Positions 41,286 through 46,023 of a DNA stretch of 46,023 nucleotides are shown here, in pieces. The position numbers and the translations under genes are program-made. Origin of the DNA: Deltaproteobacteria bacterium (lineage in GTDB: Bacteria; Myxococcota_A; Polyangia; Polyangiales; Ga0077539). The number at the start of each line of letters is the position of its first letter. Within the stretch, counting starts at the first letter, position 1. The notes beneath the pieces are model-generated. The model had not been told where the DNA came from and ran no database searches. It saw nothing but the letters and a program-made list of their open reading frames with translations. The stretch is from NCBI GenBank assembly GCA_016218725.1, contig JACRDB010000157.1, positions 1 to 46,023 on the forward strand, written 5' to 3'.

Positions 41286-42046
41286 GCCTCGGGATGCTCC
41301 GCCTGGCCTTCGATCAACGACGGCTCTCGGCGCTGGCCGCCCGGAGGCGCCTGCCCACCCACGCGCTGGACACCGGGACCATCGTCCACGGCGCGCTCCG
41401 GGAGCTCTTCGGGCCAGAGGACCCTCCGGGGCCCTTCGCGGTGCAGGAGCACCACCGGGGCGCGCTCGGCGCGGCGTCCCCGCGGCATCTCGCGGTGCTG
41501 GCCTACACCTCCCGCACCCTCGAAGAGCTCCGGGACCACAAAGACCGCTACGCCGACCCCGGGGTCCATGCCCTGTGCGACTGGGACACCATGGCCGTCA
41601 AGGGCATGCCCGAGGCGTGGCCGACGGGCGCGCGGGTGGGCTTCGCGGTGAGGGCGTGTCCCGTGGTGAGAGTCCCTCGGGCGGGGCGCTCCGGCCACGA
41701 TGAGCTGGACGCCGTCCTCGCGGCGGCGCGGCGCGAGCCGGAGAACCACGAGCTGGACCGCGAGGAGGTCTACCGCGGGTGGCTGGCGGGGGAGCTCGCC
41801 CGCCGCGGGGGCGTCACCTCCGAGGGCCTCCGGGTGGAGCGCTTCCAGCTCGAGAAGGTCGTTCGTCCCCGGCACGACGAGGCCGGCACCCGCAGGGCCA
41901 TGGACCGCCCGGACGTGACCTTCGAGGGGACGCTCACGGTCACCGACGGGGCGCTCTTCAACGCGCTCCTCGCCCGAGGCCTCGGCCGTCATCGGGCCTT
42001 CGGTTTTGGCATGGTGCTGCTCAAGCCTCCGGGCGCGAGGGCGTAG
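41282..42046 (+). CDS. casE: crRNA endonuclease Cas6e (CasE)
   Basis: The GTG at 41282 shares bases with the cas5 stop and gives 254 aa. Cas6e processes the long array transcript by cutting at the base of the repeat hairpin, and stays bound. The N-terminal ferredoxin fold (MLRLAFDQRRLSALAARRRL), the H-x-x-L segment (VHGALRELFG) and the C-terminal Gly-rich RNA-binding loop (G-L-G-R-H-R-A-F-G-F-G-M) are all visible. The upstream open frame (from 41024) is antisense-like read-through inside cas5 and is not used. Eight bases separate its stop from the cas1 ATG. Confidence 0.94.
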   Translation: MSLGMLRLAFDQRRLSALAARRRLPTHALDTGTIVHGALRELFGPEDPPGPFAVQEHHRGALGAASPRHLAVLAYTSRTLEELRDHKDRYADPGVHALCDWDTMAVKGMPEAWPTGARVGFAVRACPVVRVPRAGRSGHDELDAVLAAARREPENHELDREEVYRGWLAGELARRGGVTSEGLRVERFQLEKVVRPRHDEAGTRRAMDRPDVTFEGTLTVTDGALFNALLARGLGRHRAFGFGMVLLKPPGARA

Positions 42047-42054
42047 GCGCCGCG

Positions 42055-43110
42055 ATGCCATTCTTCAAGGGACGCCTCGGGCTGGACACCGCGAGGGTGC
42101 CTCAGGGGGACCGCCACGGGGTGCTGTGGCTCTCGCGCGGCAACCTCGTGGTGGTGAGCGGGACGCTGCGGTTCATCACCGCGGGGGACGGAGAGCTCGC
42201 CGCCGGGGACTACGCCCTGCCGTTCCAGACGGTGTCGTGCTTCGTCCTGCAGCCCGGCACCACGGTGTCCCACGATGTGTTCCGGCTCTGCGCCCGGCAC
42301 GGCACGGGCATCGTGGTGGCGGGCACCGAGGGGGTGAGGCTCTACGCCTCCATGCCCTTCGGCCCTGATGCGTCAGCCCGCGCCAGGGAGCAGGTGAGGC
42401 ACTGGAGCGACGCGCACCTCAAGACTCTGGTGGCGCGCAGGATGTACGCCTGGCGCCTCGGGGAGGTGCTCCCGGACGCGGACCTGACGGTGCTCCGAGG
42501 CATCGAGGGCGCCCGCATGAAGGAGGTGTACAAGCGCCAGGCGGAGTCCTTCGGGATCCGCTGGGGAGGGCGGCGCTACGACCGCAAGGACCCGGAGCGC
42601 ACGGACGAGGTCAACCAGGCGGTGAACCACGCCTCGGTGGCGATGTACGGCCTGGCTCAGGTGGCGGTGGCGGTGAGCGGGACCATCCCCCAGCTCGGGT
42701 TCATCCACGAGGACTCGGGGATCGCCTTCGCGCTGGACGTCGCGGACCTGTTCCGGGACAAGGTGACCCTGCCGGTGGCCTTCGGGGCGCTGAAGAACCA
42801 GCGGCACGACGAGCCCCTGGAGCGCGCGGTGCGGCGCCTCGCGGGCAAGACCTTTACCCGCGAGCAGGTGGTGGCCAAGATGATCGACCGGATCAAGGAG
42901 CTCTTCGGCGATGATGACGGTGGTGGTGACGAGAAACGTGCCCGACCGGTTCCGGGGCTTCCTGGCGTCGGTGATGTGCGAGGTGACCCTGGGGGTGTAC
43001 ACGGCCCCGAGCCTGGCCCGGGGGGTGAGGGAGAGGATCTGGACGGTGCTGGAGGACTGGTTCGACGCGACGGCGACGACGGACATGGCGGTGGTGATGA
43101 CGTGGCCTGA
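42055..43110 (+). CDS. cas1: Cas1 integrase, type I-E, with frame running 200 bases into cas2
   Basis: The ATG at 42055 opens 351 aa, but recognisable Cas1 ends near residue 288 (MIDRIKELFGDD). The catalytic residues line up with E. coli Cas1: Glu151 in R-G-I-E-G-A-R, His218 in G-F-I-H-E-D-S-G, Asp228 and Asp231 in L-D-V-A-D. It integrates new spacers as a complex with Cas2. The last 63 codons overlap cas2 in another frame and are Gly/Asp/Pro-rich with many T-ending codons, unlike the GC-ending codons of the true Cas1 region. A TGATGA lies in the remaining frame at the cas2 start, so a lost stop or a small indel is possible. Confidence 0.93.
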   Translation: MPFFKGRLGLDTARVPQGDRHGVLWLSRGNLVVVSGTLRFITAGDGELAAGDYALPFQTVSCFVLQPGTTVSHDVFRLCARHGTGIVVAGTEGVRLYASMPFGPDASARAREQVRHWSDAHLKTLVARRMYAWRLGEVLPDADLTVLRGIEGARMKEVYKRQAESFGIRWGGRRYDRKDPERTDEVNQAVNHASVAMYGLAQVAVAVSGTIPQLGFIHEDSGIAFALDVADLFRDKVTLPVAFGALKNQRHDEPLERAVRRLAGKTFTREQVVAKMIDRIKELFGDDDGGGDEKRARPVPGLPGVGDVRGDPGGVHGPEPGPGGEGEDLDGAGGLVRRDGDDGHGGGDDVA

Positions 43111-43276
43111 CGCCAAGGCGCCAGGAGGGCAGGCGTTCCTGACGCTGGGGATCCCCAAGGTGGACCTGCAGGAGCACGACGGCATGATGCTGGTGCGCTG
43201 CGAGCTGACCGAGGAGACCCACCGGTCTTTGACAACACACGCGATGCGCAACCGCGGGGGCCCCTCGCAGGAGTGA
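42911..43276 (+). CDS. cas2: Cas2, type I-E
   Basis: This 121-aa protein begins with two Met codons (ATG at 42911 and 42914); GGAG lies 10 bases before the first. The sequence (TVVVTRNVPDRFRGFLASVM, then G-V-Y-T-A, V-L-E-D-W, and M-V-M-T-W) matches type I-E Cas2, which forms the central dimer of the Cas1-Cas2 integration complex. The C-terminal tail extends about 25 residues past the core. Third codon positions are strongly G/C, showing that this frame, not the overlapping Cas1 extension, is under selection. Convergent with the Rpn gene. Confidence 0.95.
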   Translation: MMTVVVTRNVPDRFRGFLASVMCEVTLGVYTAPSLARGVRERIWTVLEDWFDATATTDMAVVMTWPDAKAPGGQAFLTLGIPKVDLQEHDGMMLVRCELTEETHRSLTTHAMRNRGGPSQE

Positions 43277-43460
43277 CGGAGGCCTCCGCGGTGACCGCTG
43301 GGGTCCCCCCGAGGGCACCGGGCCCCTCCCGTGGTCGTCTCGGGAGGGGTCGCGAGCCCTTCTGGGGGGTCCCGATGCCACGGCGGGAGGGGGCTACCTC
43401 CCTTCAGGGGGGTCTCGAAGCGACTTCGGGAGGGTGCCGGAGCCTGTGCGGGGGTGGGTG
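43277..43460. terminator. Hairpin-rich intergenic region after cas2
   Basis: Between convergent cas2 and Rpn genes lie several hairpins. CCCCTCCCG (43323-43331) pairs perfectly with CGGGAGGGG (43341-43349). GGGAGG (43385-43390) pairs with CCTCCC (43397-43402). A third stem of eight pairs runs from 43413 to 43431 with a three-base loop. No long T run follows, so factor-independent termination is uncertain, but the cluster suits two-way transcription ending. Confidence 0.5.
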
Positions 43461-44387
43461 CTACCAGGCGCGGGAGCGTCGGAGCCGCGCGAGGGTCTCC
43501 GTGAGGGCTTCGGCGCTGGCGGCCGAGAGCCAGGCGCGTCGGGTGTCGTCAAGCGGGACTCCCAGCACCTCGCACAGCGCCTCGATGGCGGTGCGCAGCG
43601 CGGCGCTCTGTCCGGCGGCCACGCCCGCGGCGTGGCCCTCCACGACACCCTCGGCGCGGCCCCGCTCTCGTGCGAGGTCCAGGGCGCCGCGAGCGTCCTG
43701 CTCGGCGACCTTTGCGCGGTCGTAGGCCTCCCACTCTGCGGCGGAGAAGCCCGCGGTGCGGGCGGCGTCGAGGGCCTGCCGGGGCCCCGCTCCATGGAGG
43801 AAGGACGGCGTGTCCGAGAGGGCCTGGGCGTTGCGAAAGACGAAGGCCCACTCCTCGAGTTCGTCGCTGGGGGGGCGATCCTCGGGGAGCTTTGGGAGCT
43901 CGACGAAGACGTAGCGCACCTGCCCGAGGCCGAGGCGACCGCCGGACTCCTGCACACGCCAGTGGGAAACCAACGGCACCGCGGGCTGTCCGAGGGTGTC
44001 CGGCCAGAGCACGAAGTCGCAGATGGAGATGGCCACCACGTCGTTGAGGTGGGGGTAGTCATCGCCGCGGGCGAGCTGGTTCACATACGCCTTGCTGGCG
44101 TTGTACACGACCCGCTCCTCGAAGCCCTGGACCTGGAGGACCTGCATCTCCACCACGAAGACGGTGCCCTGGTGGTCGGTGCACTTCACGTCCACGATGG
44201 AGTACTTGAGCTCCTCCACCTTCGGGCGCTCCTCCTCGCGGAGGAAGGTCAACGCACGGATCGCGCGTTCGCCTCGAAGATCCAGGAGGGCGTTGAGGAG
44301 CGCGATGAGCAGGTCTCTATGCTCCTCGGTCCCGAAGAGCTTCTTGAACACGAAGTCCGTCTTGGGGTCCGCGAACACCGGCCTCAT
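43461..44387 (-). CDS. Rpn-family recombination-promoting nuclease (PD-(D/E)XK)
   Basis: The 308-aa protein begins FADPKTDFVFKKLFG, the usual N-terminus of the family, and holds the nuclease core near 60-85 (Y-S-I-V-D-V-K-C-T-D, then V-F-V-V-E-M-Q), with the Asp and Glu-x-Gln of the active site. A middle region and a helical, Ala-rich C-terminal segment follow (ARGALDLARERGRAEG, GHAAGVAAGQSAA). Rpn proteins are DNA endonucleases that promote RecA-independent recombination and some act in phage defence. It sits between cas2 and the array, facing the cas operon. No terminal inverted repeats were found around it. Confidence 0.88.
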   Translation of the reverse strand: MRPVFADPKTDFVFKKLFGTEEHRDLLIALLNALLDLRGERAIRALTFLREEERPKVEELKYSIVDVKCTDHQGTVFVVEMQVLQVQGFEERVVYNASKAYVNQLARGDDYPHLNDVVAISICDFVLWPDTLGQPAVPLVSHWRVQESGGRLGLGQVRYVFVELPKLPEDRPPSDELEEWAFVFRNAQALSDTPSFLHGAGPRQALDAARTAGFSAAEWEAYDRAKVAEQDARGALDLARERGRAEGVVEGHAAGVAAGQSAALRTAIEALCEVLGVPLDDTRRAWLSAASAEALTETLARLRRSRAW

Positions 44388-44614
44388 GCCAGGACCCTAG
44401 CACGCGCCGAGGCCGAGGGCGCCCGCCGACGCCGCGGTCCAGGCGGCGCGCCCCCTCGTCCCTCCCTCGCACCGCCCACCGGTACCAGCACCGCGGAGAC
44501 ACACCCCTGCGAGGGAGGCGGGCGATTGTTGTTGCGTGGTCCCTGGGGACAGCGCGATCCTCCCTGGCACCGCGGCCGCGAGCTTGCGGCGCGAGAACGG
44601 GAGTAGCGGAGCGG
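44388..44614. promoter_or_regulatory. Divergent promoter region with a long inverted repeat
   Basis: CCTCCCTCGCA (44461-44471) is perfectly complementary to TGCGAGGGAGG (44508-44518), with 36 bases between, inside the region between the divergent Rpn (44387) and unknown (44615) genes. The intervening bases include GGTACC. It could fold as a stem-loop in RNA or be a pair of binding sites. No clear promoter was identified. Confidence 0.4.
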
Positions 44615-45322
44615 ATGCGCGAATTCAACGAGGGGACGGGCTTGGAGCGGGCCAGGGGTGACACGCTCTACACGGTGTCGGTGCTGGAGGCGTCGGGCTC
44701 TCACGAGAAGCTCTTGCGGAGTCTGAAGCTACACCTGGAGCGGTGGACACACGTGGACGCGGCGCGGCGCGCTGCCGAGGACGGGATCGTGCGTACGAAC
44801 GCCCTGGTCGCGTGGGCGGACCACGGCCTCGACGCGGCGGTGCGGGGCTTCGCGAACGAGGTCCTGCGGGACGTGGGAGGGGACAAGGACCATCGGACCT
44901 TCAAGACGCTCTTCCCGGAGGCCCCGAACGAGGTGCTCAAACTGGGCCTGGAGAGCGAACTGGAGCATGCCGAGCGCCTGGTGAGCGTCGCGGGGAAGGT
45001 GGACGTTTCCAAGACCGCAGGGGCGAAGCTCGCGGCGGTGAAGAGCGCGATGGCGGCGGGAAGGGACGCGCTGGCGCAGCGCCGCAAGGCATTCCTTGCG
45101 CAGGGTCAGGCGTCCTTGGACGCCGCGTCGTGGAAGGAAGCCGCCAACAACGCGCGGGTCTCGGCCTACGTCCAGCTCCAGGGCTGGGCCCTGGCCAACC
45201 ACGAGGAGCGCAGCTACGCCGACCGCTTCTTCGCCCAGGGAGGCCATCGGCCGACGAAGAAGGCCGCAGGGGAGCCCCGAGGGACCGCGGCTGCGCCGAA
45301 GGAGGAGGTGCCCCGGGGCTAG
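44615..45322 (+). CDS. Helical protein of unknown function next to the CRISPR array
   Basis: The ATG at 44615 follows GGAG and opens 235 aa. The protein has no signal peptide. It is almost all helical: a basic/amphipathic segment (KLLRSLKLHLERWTHVDAAR), then long Ala/Lys/Glu helices (VSKTAGAKLAAVKSAMAAGR, DALAQRRKAFLAQGQASLDA) that could form a coiled coil. It ends in a basic, Pro/Gly-rich tail (THR/KKAAGEPRG type). No Cas or defence family was recognised. It ends 62 bases before the first repeat and points the same way as the array, so its transcript could continue into it. Codon use is normal for the window. Confidence 0.7.
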   Translation: MREFNEGTGLERARGDTLYTVSVLEASGSHEKLLRSLKLHLERWTHVDAARRAAEDGIVRTNALVAWADHGLDAAVRGFANEVLRDVGGDKDHRTFKTLFPEAPNEVLKLGLESELEHAERLVSVAGKVDVSKTAGAKLAAVKSAMAAGRDALAQRRKAFLAQGQASLDAASWKEAANNARVSAYVQLQGWALANHEERSYADRFFAQGGHRPTKKAAGEPRGTAAAPKEEVPRG

Positions 45323-45384
45323 GCCCCCAGGTATGACAATCTGGTCGCGGTTCCCGGCGCCAGGGTATGCAACAAGGTCAAAGA
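45323..45384 (+). promoter_or_regulatory. CRISPR leader (short)
   Basis: These 62 bases lie between the last gene and the first repeat, on the side expected for a leader given the repeat direction. They are AT-richer than the surroundings (TATGACAATC, TATGCAACAAGG). GGTATG occurs twice, at 45330 and 45364, 34 bases apart. Array transcription and spacer insertion should start here, though part of the leader may lie inside the preceding gene. No integration host factor site could be named with confidence. Confidence 0.6.
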
Positions 45385-46023
45385 GGCTCCCCCGTGGACG
45401 CGGGGATGGACCCTCGTCGCGGGCCGCGAGGCCCTGCCCCTCACGGGCTCCCCCGTGGACGCGGGGATGGACCCGGCTGGAGCTCCTGATCTCCAGCCCG
45501 CTCCTGGGCTCCCCCGTGGACGCGGGGATGGACCCTCCCCGACATGGCGGGCAGCCGTGGTCACGGCGGCTCCCCCGTGGACGCGGGGATGGACCGGTCG
45601 CCCTCGACGAGGAGCGACGCCGTGAAGGGGCTCCCCCGTGGACGCGGGGATGGACCGTACTACCGCGACGAGCCGACCTTCGCGGGCGAGGCTCCCCCGT
45701 GGACGCGGGGATGGACCTTCGCGAGCGAATGGCAGCGCAGGCCGCGAGCAGGCTCCCCCGTGGACGCGGGGATGGACCCTACGGCGGGCCATTGATGCGG
45801 GCGGTGGCGCGGGCTCCCCCGTGGACGCGGGGATGGACCCGAGGATGTGCCCCCGTCGGCCCTCGCGGAGCCGGCTCCCCCGTGGACGCGGGGATGGACC
45901 GGTCTCCAGGTCCAGGAAGCCCTCGACGAGTCGGGCTCCCCCGTGGACGCGGGGATGGACCCGATTTGGTTGATGCTGTAGCCATCCCCACCACGGCTCC
46001 CCCGTGGACGCGGGGATGGACCC
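45385..46023 (+). CRISPR. Type I-E CRISPR array, at least 11 repeats, runs off the window
   Basis: Repeats start at 45385, 45446, 45507, 45568, 45629, 45690, 45751, 45812, 45873, 45934 and 45995, exactly 61 bases apart. All eleven share the same 28 bases (start GGCTCCCCCG, end GGGGATGGACC) without a single difference. Spacers are 33 bases. The 29th base varies (C seven times, G three, T once), so the true repeat is 28. The repeat holds a CCCCG/CGGGG hairpin and the GGGGAT...ACC end typical of type I-E, so the crRNA is read from the + strand. The absence of repeat decay indicates that no trailer end is reached. Ten spacers are complete in the window. Confidence 0.98.

Noticed and set aside
43461..44387. 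Rpn gene as a transposase within an insertion sequence
   Set aside because: No terminal inverted repeats or target duplications were found near its ends, and the family is a nuclease rather than a DDE transposase.
45319..45973. Open frames on both strands through the repeats, reading repeated R-V-H-G-G or S-P-V-D-A-G-M-D units
   Set aside because: These are translations of the CRISPR repeats and spacers. Their regularity comes from the 61-base period, not from a protein.
1..46023. tRNA, rRNA or riboswitch genes
   Set aside because: No tRNA cloverleaf, rRNA segment or known riboswitch core was recognised by eye in either strand; a covariance-model search was not possible here.

Overview
The window reads as chromosomal DNA of a high-GC myxobacterium-like organism (Myxococcota, Polyangia-type). 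This is inferred from very high GC at third codon positions, myxobacterial Cys-rich repeats (DUF4215), two MYXO-CTERM-like tails, three Hanks-type Ser/Thr kinases, an FHA-type sigma-54 activator, and many lipoproteins with Asp/Thr/Ala/Pro linkers. No rRNA, tRNA or insertion sequence was recognised.

Layout. 1-810 (-): edge-truncated Cys-rich lipoprotein. 811-1170: gap with a broken coding remnant. 1171-2082 (+): Rpn/DUF4351-like protein. 2107-7075 (-): five-gene run (D,D-peptidase-like DUF882 protein, TPR-kinase, frameshifted small lipoprotein, lipoprotein, PHP-type phosphoesterase). 7156-8670 (+): DUF4215 lipoprotein, convergent with an SRPBCC protein. 9231-14759 (+): two hypotheticals, GDP-fucose synthase, Gly-rich membrane protein, ferritin-like lipoprotein. 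14762-19128 (-): a 22-repeat Cys-rich lipoprotein coupled to an OmpA/TSP3 porin-like protein. 19352-27436 (+): a tightly coupled envelope-signalling cluster (lipoprotein, MYXO-CTERM protein, FHA sigma-54 activator, Cys-rich lipoprotein, kinase, TPR-PEGA membrane protein, kinase-PEGA). 27414-34464: sortilin-like propeller with MYXO-CTERM, alpha/beta hydrolase, cytochrome c-copper monooxygenase lipoprotein operon, MpaB/DUF2236 protein and tryptophanase.

34562-46023 holds a complete type I-E CRISPR-Cas locus: cas3, cas8e, cas11, cas7, cas5, cas6e, cas1 and cas2 on the + strand. It is followed, unusually, by an Rpn nuclease gene (-) and an unknown helical-protein gene (+). The array then has at least 11 invariant 28-base repeats with 33-base spacers and runs off the window end. 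The cas genes are nearly all overlapped or a few bases apart, implying one transcript for interference (Cas3 plus Cascade), crRNA processing (Cas6e) and adaptation (Cas1-Cas2).

Most notable observations: a T7 run in cas3 whose loss of one base would fuse Cas3 to Cas8e; a 200-base cas1/cas2 overlap with coding-bias evidence that the Cas1 tail is not selected; two non-cas genes between cas2 and the array; tryptophanase-specific residues next to the cas operon; and the kinase/FHA/PEGA/Cys-repeat cluster, which may be an undescribed envelope-sensing module.
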